Below are positions 18,024 to 26,698 of a DNA stretch of 64,000 bases, piece after piece (position 1 is the stretch's first letter; each line of letters starts with the position of its first letter). The translations under genes and the position numbers were made by a program. The DNA comes from Azomonas agilis. GTDB lineage: Bacteria; Pseudomonadota; Gammaproteobacteria; Pseudomonadales; Pseudomonadaceae. The notes under the pieces were generated by a model. It did no database searches. It was given only the letters and a program-made list of their open reading frames with translations, and had not been told where the DNA came from. The stretch spans positions 230,737-294,736 of the forward strand of contig NZ_VLKG01000004.1 in assembly GCF_007830255.1 (NCBI RefSeq). Direction: 5' to 3'.

Positions 18024-20369
18024 ATGAGCGTATTAAACTTTCCCCGTATTTACTGCAATGGCCACATGTTCTGGAATCCACCTACGGCCAACAATAACGA
18101 CGTATATCCGCTGTATGATGCGGTTAAAATGGATCTTAATTGGCCATTTTTGTCTTATTATGGTATCACTCCAGATAATGCTCGTACCCAATTAATGCCT
18201 TGGATTATTGCCCCTTTAGCAATAGATCAAGTACCAGATTATGTATTACAAGTTCCCGGCAATGCCTCTCCTAGTGCTTACCCAATGATCCCTGCGGAAT
18301 GGGATCTCTTTGGCGATAATGCCTGCGGTGCGGTCAATTATAAAGATATTCGCTCGCGTATTATCGGCGGCGAATTTCAGGCAAATACTTATATTGATCA
18401 AGATGCTTTAGTCAATAAGGAATTCCAACTACTGGGCAATCCTTTTGGCAGTAATAGCCCCACTCCAGCGCGTTTTGTTGATGTTAGTCCTTGGCAAAAT
18501 ACTTTTACTGCTTTGTATTTCGACAAACTGGTATTAGGAGATAGTCAGTCTGGTTTAACTCTAAACCGTGAGTATCGCATGCTGGATCGCTTCCTAAACT
18601 TTAATTGGGGCGCATTAGGTGGGTTAAATTACGTTACTACTACTTGGCAAACTTGCTTCCCCAAAGACAACCTGCAATGGATCATCGGCGATTCGGTGCT
18701 GTTACAGACATTGCAACAGCAAATGGAGCAACAGCAGGCCCAAGGGCTTATGTTCCGCTTCTCGACCTACCTGACTTTCTACGACCGTAACGGTATTTTT
18801 AACGACTACCCACCGATCAATACGCGGTCACATAGTCCTGCAGATTTAGAAAACGTACAGGCGATGTACCAAAAGGGATTGGACAATGTCGCTGATATCT
18901 TTTTTAACCCAGCTTACAGTCGTACTGCTGGAACTTTAGGCTTATGGTTTGCTGATGAGTTTCCTACAGCACCTTCCGGCCGGCGTTTAATACCGCAATC
19001 AGCAGTACCGCTCAGCAATGATCAAACTAATACTTCAGCGGCCCTAGGTATAACCTCAACACAGATTCAAGGGAGCTTGTTGTCCTTAGATTTGGGAAAT
19101 ACATTCCCCTTTTATCCTCTGCCCAATACTACAGATACTGTTCCTGTGGCTGAAAAATACCAAGCTGGAGATTACCAAATCGGCTTCTCGGAGGCAGGGT
19201 TATTTATTCCTGTAGCCAAGTTTGGGTTTGATCAATATAACCAAGCAGCCTTTGATAAACGTTCCGGTATTTTGGACTTAGACTTAAAACTTGATGAAGA
19301 GCACTTAAGTAAATTACAGAGTCTAAATGCACCACCCTTGGAGTTAAGACTAATTACAGGCCAAGTTGCAGCCACTCAACAAAAATGGACAGCAGAAGTT
19401 ATTGAAAGCGGTAGTTTTATTGATGTGGGCGATACTAAAACATTAAATATCATGGTGCAGTGTGATGGTAAGCCTGCTGTAAATACTACGTTATGGGTAG
19501 CAGAATATAATAACCCATTTATGTTAACTACCAGTAATTACTACTTAGCATTCGATAATGACATTGACTTTGTGTTGTTTTTTGATGATCCACAAGATCG
19601 TAGTCAGAATAAACCAAGCCTGCCCCAATTTGTAGGAACAGCTATCCCGCAAAGCTTTGCTACTTTGGGTAGTGGTCGCGATTTAGGGGCTATTGAATCA
19701 AGCGCTAACACAGATTTTACGCCTATCAGTTACCAGAGCTATTTAAAAACACCTGCTGCACTGGTATTAAGCCCTTGTTTAGAATTTGCACAGTCTATTG
19801 CTAAGGTTGGTACTCTGGATAACGGAGCCCAAGTTGATTATAACTTGGCTAAAGTACAAACTAACGCACAGGGTATTGCTCAAGTAACCATAACTGCCGT
19901 TGCACCGGGCTTCCCGACTTTGCGCTTTTTTGTGCAAGAGAGCAGCGATCAGGACCCAGCCACTCCCTTCAGTTTTAATTACATGGAGGCCTATACTGAT
20001 TTTCTAGCTCCCCTACGGGTATTGCCTGAAGAGCCAAATTTAATGCAAGACTTCATTAACTATTGGAATAGTATCTATACTCAAAAAGATGCTAAGCAAC
20101 AAATCTGGGATGGATTTATTTACCCCCAGATTTTTGAGCCTTTCTATTATCTGTATCCAATCATGGATAAATACATGCCCTTAAATTCTTTACAACGAAT
20201 TGAAGGAGCTATTGATCAGCTATTGATTTTAATTAGCAAGTCCTACCAAGAGGAAAGTACACTAGCCATGCCTATTACCCGGGACTTACCTCAAAGTCGC
20301 CGTGCTGTGTTAGAGCGCTGGGCTAATGACTTAGTAAAACTTCAATATCCTCCAAGACCGCTCAGTTAA
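18024..20369 (+). CDS. large protein resembling the N-terminal half of VioB/RebD-type enzymes, copy 1
   Basis: Start ATG 18024 follows AAGGAG, 12 nt after the cytochrome stop. The 781-residue product has no signal peptide. Its start MSVLNFPRIYCNGHMFWNPP then TANNND recalls, from memory, the opening of VioB (MSILDFPRIHFRG then PTANRD). Its C-terminal YPIMDKYMPL then LAMPITRDLPQSRRAVLERW recalls the end of the VioB N-terminal half (YPFMSDKVFSL then YYMPSTRELSAPKA). The ferritin-like C-terminal half of VioB is absent. VioB/StaD/RebD make dimers of indole-derived imines. The relationship needs a profile search; function here is unknown. Confidence 0.65.
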   Translation: MSVLNFPRIYCNGHMFWNPPTANNNDVYPLYDAVKMDLNWPFLSYYGITPDNARTQLMPWIIAPLAIDQVPDYVLQVPGNASPSAYPMIPAEWDLFGDNACGAVNYKDIRSRIIGGEFQANTYIDQDALVNKEFQLLGNPFGSNSPTPARFVDVSPWQNTFTALYFDKLVLGDSQSGLTLNREYRMLDRFLNFNWGALGGLNYVTTTWQTCFPKDNLQWIIGDSVLLQTLQQQMEQQQAQGLMFRFSTYLTFYDRNGIFNDYPPINTRSHSPADLENVQAMYQKGLDNVADIFFNPAYSRTAGTLGLWFADEFPTAPSGRRLIPQSAVPLSNDQTNTSAALGITSTQIQGSLLSLDLGNTFPFYPLPNTTDTVPVAEKYQAGDYQIGFSEAGLFIPVAKFGFDQYNQAAFDKRSGILDLDLKLDEEHLSKLQSLNAPPLELRLITGQVAATQQKWTAEVIESGSFIDVGDTKTLNIMVQCDGKPAVNTTLWVAEYNNPFMLTTSNYYLAFDNDIDFVLFFDDPQDRSQNKPSLPQFVGTAIPQSFATLGSGRDLGAIESSANTDFTPISYQSYLKTPAALVLSPCLEFAQSIAKVGTLDNGAQVDYNLAKVQTNAQGIAQVTITAVAPGFPTLRFFVQESSDQDPATPFSFNYMEAYTDFLAPLRVLPEEPNLMQDFINYWNSIYTQKDAKQQIWDGFIYPQIFEPFYYLYPIMDKYMPLNSLQRIEGAIDQLLILISKSYQEESTLAMPITRDLPQSRRAVLERWANDLVKLQYPPRPLS

Positions 20370-20384
20370 TCGACATATAATAAA

Positions 20385-20412
20385 GTACACAGGATTATTT
20401 AATCCTGTGTAC
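20385..20412. terminator. perfect hairpin between the two cytochrome modules
   Basis: Thirteen-base arms GTACACAGGATTA (20385-20397) and TAATCCTGTGTAC (20400-20412) pair perfectly around two T residues. It lies 15 nt after the stop of the large protein and about 20 nt before the next start codon. No T-run follows, so it may attenuate transcription or protect an mRNA end. The GGATTA/TAATCC core recurs in the hairpin at 25629-25654. Confidence 0.7.
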
Positions 20413-20433
20413 GATATAAAAAAGGAACATACC

Positions 20434-21369
20434 ATGATAAGCCGCATTTCTGCTGGGTTGTTATCGGCAACTCTGCTGATTAATTATTCTCTCTGTGCTG
20501 CACAGGATCAAGGTGATGTGTACTTCACTAACGGCGTGCACAATAATCTAGGCTGTAATAAGTCCAATGGTAATTGTATTGCTAAACGCAATCCGGAGGA
20601 TCCGAGTGATCCTTTCTTTCCGGCCACTTGGGTGAGTGATTGGATCATGTATCGAGTCACTCAAAACTATGAGCATAACCCACCACCTTATAGCAACCCA
20701 CCTGAAACTTTAAAAGCTGAAGACTATACCGTATCTCACGGTACTAGTTATTATGATACTACTTATATTCCTGCTGATGGAGATGGCTATGGTGCGATGA
20801 TGGAGCACTATGAGAACTATTGTCTGCCCATCTTTCCCATCAAAGATAATAACTACACCTGCTCGTTTATTTCACTGGGTAATAAGGCGTACTTTCTAAC
20901 TTATGAAAAAGATCGCCCCAAAACCATGCCAGAGTGTTGTCTATTTTCACCAATGAACCATCCAGCACGACAGGACTTTATCCAGCATTTACCCTATAGC
21001 CCTGTGCGTAGCCAGAATTTGCAAGGCAGTGTGCAAGCCTATGCTCTGGATGTGGCTTCACCCCAGGGGCCAATCCTATTCGGTTATGCCTTTTATAAGC
21101 AGGCTACCCGCTCTGGTGTAGAACAATCCTTATTCCGTCATCCGCAATCCTTCTATTTTTCGGGCGATACCACCCTTGCTAATGCACCCATTGTTAGCCA
21201 GAACTACGTTAATTTCCGCATTGAAAAACCAGATCCAGCTAAAACATGGGATCTAGTTGCTCAAAAATGCCCTATAAACCCTGAACCCTGCCAATTATTT
21301 AACCCGCCGGAATCTTTGGCGAATGGTGCTAAACCCCAATGGAACAATCTTCAGCCTACTAATCCTTAA
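20434..21369 (+). CDS. secreted cysteine-containing protein of unknown function
   Basis: Start ATG 20434 follows AAAGGAA; the longer frame from 20407 would read through the hairpin region. The 311-residue product has a signal peptide (ISAGLLSATLLINYSLCAAQ). The mature protein carries about ten cysteines, several paired by proximity (GCNKSNGNCIA, PECCLF, CPINPEPC), as expected for periplasmic disulfides. It has a Pro/Tyr-rich middle. No CxxCH and no family recognised. It lies between the two cytochrome / VioB-N-like pairs and likely belongs to the second. Confidence 0.72.
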   Translation: MISRISAGLLSATLLINYSLCAAQDQGDVYFTNGVHNNLGCNKSNGNCIAKRNPEDPSDPFFPATWVSDWIMYRVTQNYEHNPPPYSNPPETLKAEDYTVSHGTSYYDTTYIPADGDGYGAMMEHYENYCLPIFPIKDNNYTCSFISLGNKAYFLTYEKDRPKTMPECCLFSPMNHPARQDFIQHLPYSPVRSQNLQGSVQAYALDVASPQGPILFGYAFYKQATRSGVEQSLFRHPQSFYFSGDTTLANAPIVSQNYVNFRIEKPDPAKTWDLVAQKCPINPEPCQLFNPPESLANGAKPQWNNLQPTNP

Positions 21370-21388
21370 ACGGGCAAGGAGTGCCACT

Positions 21389-22684
21389 ATGAATAACCGC
21401 TTTCGTTTAACAGGGCTTGCTCTAGCACTATCTACCAGCTTGTCTGCGATCGCTCTTGAACAACCTCAACAGTCCAGTTCTGTCAGTACAGCCTGCCAAC
21501 CACCTGCAACAGCTCCTGAGGCTGATGCCAGCCAACAGGATTTTGACCGCTATAGTTGGAATGTATTTGTTGCCCTCAATTGGCCCGCTCAAACTGGTCA
21601 GCGAGGTCAACCGGATTGCAGCCAACCTCTAGGCTCATCGGGGCCCAGTGTTTGGCAAAGTTATAAAACCCTGGATGAGATATTTTTACCCAATGGCCAA
21701 AATCCGGGGCCTTGGAATTCTCCACTGGAAACTCGAAGTCTGAGCCAAATTAATATCGCAGCCTTAAAGAATACTTCGGTGGTGGGTGCAATTGATCAGG
21801 CTGTGGGAGGTTGGTTAATTGATCAACGAGGTAATCCCACTTACTACGATATTGCAGCCAATCAAACTTCTTATGACTACATTGTAGAAAATAACTTCTA
21901 TAATGCTGATATTGTCAGCAAAGCTAAGGATATCAATTTTCCAAATCAGGCTACAGAAATTAAAACCGCTTGGCGTATTCTTACTGCTCAAGATGATGCC
22001 AGCCGTTACCTAACTATGCAGGCTCAGGTAGCGCAATTTGATACTCAAGGCCAACCCACTGGTAATACTACTGAAGCAACTCTTGGGCTGGTAGGGATGC
22101 ATATTATTGTTAAGGCTCCGGGGTATCCGCAGTGGATTTGGTCCACTTTTGAGCAAGTTGATAATGTGCCACCAAAGGTTAAGAATCCCGATGGAACATG
22201 GAGTAATCAACCCCAAGTAGGCATTAATTACAGTTATTTTGATGCCAATGCTCCGGCAGACAGCCTAAATCAATCGCCCTGCACGTGGCAGCAGCAAGGG
22301 AAAAATTTGATATGTACGCCCAAAGCAGGTACCAGTTTTCAAACTCCTAACCCCTTGGATCGTACTACGCCCATCATCACTGCTACCGCTGAGGTGAATG
22401 CTCAGTATCAGCAAGATTTGCAAAATACTCTGCTCAAGTACTACCAACTAATTACCACGCAAAGACCTAAGTATCCCGATAATCCCAGCAATCCTTTAGG
22501 GCAGCCCACTCCTGCAATCTCAGCGAATGTAACTATGGAAAGTTATATCCAGCCCAACAGTAGCTGTATGCAGTGTCACTCTATGGCCCAAGCAGTTAAT
22601 AGTGTGTATCGGTCTGACTATTCATATCTGTTTAAATTTGCCAAATCCCCAAGTACTCTCAAAGACAACAAGGACGAGCAATAA
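21389..22684 (+). CDS. secreted one-heme c-type cytochrome-like protein, copy 2
   Basis: Start ATG 21389 follows AAGGAG. The 431-residue product has a signal peptide (LALALSTSLSAIALE), an N-terminal DFDRYSWNVFVALNWPAQ segment and a single CxxCH site, CMQCHS, near residue 394. It shares segments with the copy at 16864-18012 (WNVFVALN, GMHIIVK, the DYI-NFYNA region and the C-terminal heme site). It precedes its own large partner by 3 nt, the same cytochrome-then-large-protein order as the first module. A covalent-heme periplasmic protein of unknown function. Confidence 0.78.
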   Translation: MNNRFRLTGLALALSTSLSAIALEQPQQSSSVSTACQPPATAPEADASQQDFDRYSWNVFVALNWPAQTGQRGQPDCSQPLGSSGPSVWQSYKTLDEIFLPNGQNPGPWNSPLETRSLSQINIAALKNTSVVGAIDQAVGGWLIDQRGNPTYYDIAANQTSYDYIVENNFYNADIVSKAKDINFPNQATEIKTAWRILTAQDDASRYLTMQAQVAQFDTQGQPTGNTTEATLGLVGMHIIVKAPGYPQWIWSTFEQVDNVPPKVKNPDGTWSNQPQVGINYSYFDANAPADSLNQSPCTWQQQGKNLICTPKAGTSFQTPNPLDRTTPIITATAEVNAQYQQDLQNTLLKYYQLITTQRPKYPDNPSNPLGQPTPAISANVTMESYIQPNSSCMQCHSMAQAVNSVYRSDYSYLFKFAKSPSTLKDNKDEQ

Positions 22685-22687
22685 GCT

Positions 22688-24490
22688 ATGAGCATCTTAA
22701 ATGGATCAAGGTTAAATTTTTGGGGTGGTATCCGCACCGATGTCAGTGTTCCTAATAACTCACCCAGCATTCCAGTGGGCTCGGAGAATGAGACACTTCA
22801 ACTATTTGATTTAACTATTTCCCAAGTAGCCCAAGAAGCTCAGAGTTATACGGATGATCAACTTAATAATATGATCAATGCCCCCACGGGTGATTATTAT
22901 ACCGCTGGAGGTTGGAATCATTACGGACAGCATGTAGTGGACATGCAAAATGTATTAGTCAGCTCCCAGGGTAGTCCTAATAATATCAGTACTGTGGGTG
23001 ATCTAGTAGGGCAGCCCGTTTATCTATTGGGTTCGGCTGATCCTATAACAGGCCAACCCCCTGTTTCTGGGCCGATGATGGTGGATTTAGATCCTACCAA
23101 CGGTACCAGTACACAAATCTACATTGGAGGTTTATTAATAGGTACAAGCAGCAACCCCCAACTATTAATTCGCAGTGATGTGGTGGCCAGCAGTTTTGAT
23201 GTTAATCAACGCTTGCTTAATGGTGAGTCTGATGCACCCGGATCATCAAAATTTAGCGGTACCTTTCAGGTTACTTTTCCGTTAACCAGCATTGTTAGCT
23301 GGAACCAAAACAGCCCCATCCTAAAAGATATTATCGAGGCACCTGAAGCAACGGGCATTGTCGTGCGTTTTGTAATGTTCGAAATGTGCCCTACCATGAC
23401 GACCCAAGAACTGGATGATGATTACGCAGCCAATCAGTTCACTCCAAATCCCAGTATTGGGCGGGTCATCGGTACTCTAGCAACAGCCTTTGCTGATGAG
23501 CCATTAATTTGCCCCGTAGGCCGTCAGCTAGTTAATAAAGATATATCCAGTGTTGGCTATGCCCAATTAATACCCAGTGGTCTGAGTATTGATATGGTTA
23601 ACTTAATTCCTAAGGAAAACTTTCGCCCAATACGTACAGACATTACCAGCCCTATCGAACCTAATATAAATTATGGCGATCTAAGCATCAATGCGGGTAG
23701 TACGCTAATAACCACCTTGGACTCTAATAGTTCAGTGCTAACTGACTATTACCTTTATGGTGGCATCGTCGATATCTCATTAACATCCGAGCAAACTAAT
23801 TTACTACAAGAGTCTGCAATTTGTATTACGGGGTCAGAAATTGTTGCTGAGACCAGTCTCAATATATATGAATGCCCTTATCGTATCTATTGCGATCAAC
23901 GTAACCTTTATATGAGTGATTATCCTCAAGGGATATCTCTCAGCTTACAGGTACGCTACTTGGGTGGCCCTATTCCTCATAATACATTCATGACTGTAGT
24001 CTCCTCTCCATCAGGTAGCTATAAAAAACCTGAATATTGGGATTTACTTGAACACCCTAAAGTTATCCATTTGATTCAGGGCCAAACCTCTGTTGAGGTG
24101 CCTATTACCCGTAAAGTCTCTAGTTATGGACAGGCGGGTTATACCTGTTTGACCTATTCTATTTGGGATGTTGAAAGCTTTTCTGGTTTTACTAATTTCC
24201 GTTGTTATGCAAATACTGATTTTGGAATTCCAGCAGGTAGTATGGTTACTTGGGAGCAAGTTTACCCCTATGTGCTGCGTTTCCACTATTTAGCCTTCCC
24301 TGCTATGTCGCGCTATATTCCTCTTAATCAGCAAGATGCTATTTGGAATGCTCGGCAAGCGATCCTTGCCCGAACATCAGATGCTTATAAGGGAACCACT
24401 CTGTATATGCCTGTAGTGCGCTCCATGTCCCCCAGCCAACGGGCCTTACTTAAGGCTTATCTCACTAATACGCCTTGGCAGCCCTTGTAA
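22688..24490 (+). CDS. large protein resembling the N-terminal half of VioB/RebD-type enzymes, copy 2
   Basis: The 600-residue product starts MSILNGSRLNFWGGIRTDVS and ends with FPAMSRYIPLNQQDAIWNAR then LYMPVVRSMSPSQRALLKAY. This matches the end of the 781-residue paralogue in spacing and key residues: Y-x-PLN, then MP-x-x-R, then S-x-R-x-x-L. No signal peptide or ferritin-like domain is present. The central part has diverged strongly from copy 1. It lies 3 nt after the second cytochrome gene, so the two are probably co-translated. No function is established. Confidence 0.65.
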   Translation: MSILNGSRLNFWGGIRTDVSVPNNSPSIPVGSENETLQLFDLTISQVAQEAQSYTDDQLNNMINAPTGDYYTAGGWNHYGQHVVDMQNVLVSSQGSPNNISTVGDLVGQPVYLLGSADPITGQPPVSGPMMVDLDPTNGTSTQIYIGGLLIGTSSNPQLLIRSDVVASSFDVNQRLLNGESDAPGSSKFSGTFQVTFPLTSIVSWNQNSPILKDIIEAPEATGIVVRFVMFEMCPTMTTQELDDDYAANQFTPNPSIGRVIGTLATAFADEPLICPVGRQLVNKDISSVGYAQLIPSGLSIDMVNLIPKENFRPIRTDITSPIEPNINYGDLSINAGSTLITTLDSNSSVLTDYYLYGGIVDISLTSEQTNLLQESAICITGSEIVAETSLNIYECPYRIYCDQRNLYMSDYPQGISLSLQVRYLGGPIPHNTFMTVVSSPSGSYKKPEYWDLLEHPKVIHLIQGQTSVEVPITRKVSSYGQAGYTCLTYSIWDVESFSGFTNFRCYANTDFGIPAGSMVTWEQVYPYVLRFHYLAFPAMSRYIPLNQQDAIWNARQAILARTSDAYKGTTLYMPVVRSMSPSQRALLKAYLTNTPWQPL

Positions 24491-24516
24491 GTATTTTGAT
24501 AAAGGATGATCAATAT

Positions 24517-25599
24517 ATGCAGAAATTAACAAACATCCGTATTCCCGCACAGCCTCACGAGGCTCTGTGTTCCAGCACTATTATTGCTGATGGATTACTC
24601 AATCCAAGGGGCATCAGCGTACAAGCTGATGGCAGCTTGCTGCTGATTGAGGCGGGCACAGGCCATACTGATACTCCCTTTAGTGGCCGTATCAGCCAGC
24701 TACAACCGGCCGCCCAAGGTTCTAGTACGCACTACTTGGCTCCTGAGATTTTAGTGCAAGGATACCGCTCCATGAATATGCAGCAGCGCATGCTGCGGGA
24801 TGAAATCATGGGGTTATCGGATATTAGTTGCCTAGGCGGCCACTGTTTCGCCAGCCTGACCGACTATGTCGAAGGCTCAAAAGTAGTGGATTTACAACAC
24901 AACCCCCCAGAGCCTGTGTTTTATAGCGAAGGCAACCTCAATGCTCTGTGCTATCACCCAACACGCCGTAGTTGGTTGTCAGTTAAACCTGACACCAACC
25001 AAGTCGTGGAATTTACCTTCGAGCGAGGTGAGCAAGAACTGGTAAAACTCCCTGATTTAGAGCAGGGTCAAGAGGCTGTCCCCGTCGTTTTAGTGTACGA
25101 ACCCGCCACTGATGCACTCCTTATTACGCTTTTCTCTGGAGAAATGCGCCAAGATCCCAGCTTAGCCGGCATTGAGTTTATTAAAAATGCGGGCCAAGTT
25201 ATCCGTGTTTGGCCTGATGATGGACGCATTGAGCCGGTCATCACTGATCTACAATTGCCTACGGGATTGGCCGTAACGCCGCAGGGCTCAATTCTGGTAC
25301 TGGAATTATGCGACCAACTGCTACAACCACTGACACTGGACTGGGACGGAGCACCAGTACATGGCGGCTTTGAGCGTTTTAGCGGCCGCTTGCTGCACTG
25401 TGATCTAAATACAGGGGAGGTTTCGGTACTCGCTAAAAATTTAGACACTCCTTCTAACCTGTGTTTGCTTCCTGATGCAGTGCTTGTTAGCGAAGGTATG
25501 GGGTTAACGGGTCGCATGATACCGACTCCAAATAATGAGGTGGTACCATTAACCGGCAGGATCAGACGTGTAGCACTTCCATTCCTGCAAGGCGCTTAA
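24517..25599 (+). CDS. beta-propeller (NHL/SMP-30-like, possibly ScyD/ScyE-like) protein
   Basis: Start ATG 24517 follows AAAGGA; the upstream frame would overlap the previous gene. The 360-residue product begins with IADGLLNPRGISVQADGSLL then LIEAGTG, and later repeats TDLQLPTGLAVTPQGSILVLEL and NLDTPSNLCLLPDAVLVSEG. This blade pattern (GL-x-x-P-x-G-x-x-x-x-x-DG) marks a beta-propeller. The opening resembles ScyD/ScyE proteins of the scytonemin cluster, where ebo genes also occur; that link is inference. No clear signal peptide is seen. It is the last gene before the terminator at 25629. Confidence 0.7.
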   Translation: MQKLTNIRIPAQPHEALCSSTIIADGLLNPRGISVQADGSLLLIEAGTGHTDTPFSGRISQLQPAAQGSSTHYLAPEILVQGYRSMNMQQRMLRDEIMGLSDISCLGGHCFASLTDYVEGSKVVDLQHNPPEPVFYSEGNLNALCYHPTRRSWLSVKPDTNQVVEFTFERGEQELVKLPDLEQGQEAVPVVLVYEPATDALLITLFSGEMRQDPSLAGIEFIKNAGQVIRVWPDDGRIEPVITDLQLPTGLAVTPQGSILVLELCDQLLQPLTLDWDGAPVHGGFERFSGRLLHCDLNTGEVSVLAKNLDTPSNLCLLPDAVLVSEGMGLTGRMIPTPNNEVVPLTGRIRRVALPFLQGA

Positions 25600-25628
25600 A
25601 AGCTTTTTCAAAGTGAGCTACTATGCCG

Positions 25629-25654
25629 CTAACACTGGATTAATCCAGTGTTAG
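25629..25654 (+). terminator. perfect palindromic hairpin ending the ebo super-operon
   Basis: CTAACACTGGATT (25629-25641) is followed at once by its exact complement AATCCAGTGTTAG (25642-25654), then TTGGTTTC. It lies 30 nt after the propeller stop. It probably ends the roughly 16-kb run of same-strand genes that starts at eboD. Confidence 0.75.
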
Positions 25655-26194
<540 letters not shown>

Positions 26195-26243
26195 GTACAT
26201 CGTGACAGGTTCTTAGATGAGCGGTAGGATCCTCGCTGTTTTT

Positions 26244-26279
26244 GATATTGATTATTATTTGATAATAATGATTAATAGC
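26244..26279 (+). promoter_or_regulatory. Fur-box-like sites upstream of fagA-fumC
   Basis: Two overlapping 19-mers match the Fur consensus GATAATGATAATCATTATC: GATATTGATTATTATTTGA (26244-26262) at 13 of 19 and GATAATAATGATTAATAGC (26261-26279) at 14 of 19. They lie 26-62 nt before the fagA start, which fits iron repression as in P. aeruginosa fagA. Confidence 0.7.
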
Positions 26280-26305
26280 GTTTTAGCTGTGAGGATGATG
26301 AAGCA

Positions 26306-26698
26306 ATGTTCAAATCGTGCAACAGACCATGCCCTGATTGCTGGAACTGGCAGGGCTTCATGATTCGTTGTGCCCTAAGGCCCAATGAACCCCGTTTAAT
26401 CGACTGTTTTATGAGTTTGGGCATTAGCCTTGTCGAGCGAGGTCAAGTCAGCCCTTGGCATATGTCGTACAAAAGCTTGAATTTATTTTTCGATACGGCC
26501 TGTGACAGAGCCCTACCTTGGCATTGGCGGAGCCTATGTCTTGATCATGCATGGCAACCCCTATACAGCTTGCAGCGGCTGGCTAATAACCCCGAACGAC
26601 AAAATCGCCTCAACCAAATGCGTTACCGTCTGAGTACCTTACGGCTACAACCCTCTTTATCCCCCACGGAACTAGCAGAAGGAAATCCCTATGAGTAA
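26306..26698 (+). CDS. fagA: FagA (Fur-associated gene) protein
   Basis: The 130-residue product contains MIRCALRPNEPRLIDCFMSL, the conserved core of FagA. It precedes fumC with an 8-nt overlap, exactly the gene pair known from P. aeruginosa. FagA has no settled biochemical role; it is induced by iron limitation. An N-terminal cysteine group (SCNRPCPDCW) is notable and could bind metal (inference). Regulation by Fur is suggested by the sites at 26244-26279. Confidence 0.82.
   Translation: MFKSCNRPCPDCWNWQGFMIRCALRPNEPRLIDCFMSLGISLVERGQVSPWHMSYKSLNLFFDTACDRALPWHWRSLCLDHAWQPLYSLQRLANNPERQNRLNQMRYRLSTLRLQPSLSPTELAEGNPYE

Noticed and set aside
24475..24516. Earlier start for the beta-propeller gene
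   Set aside because: It overlaps the preceding gene and lacks a ribosome site; ATG 24517 has AAAGGA.
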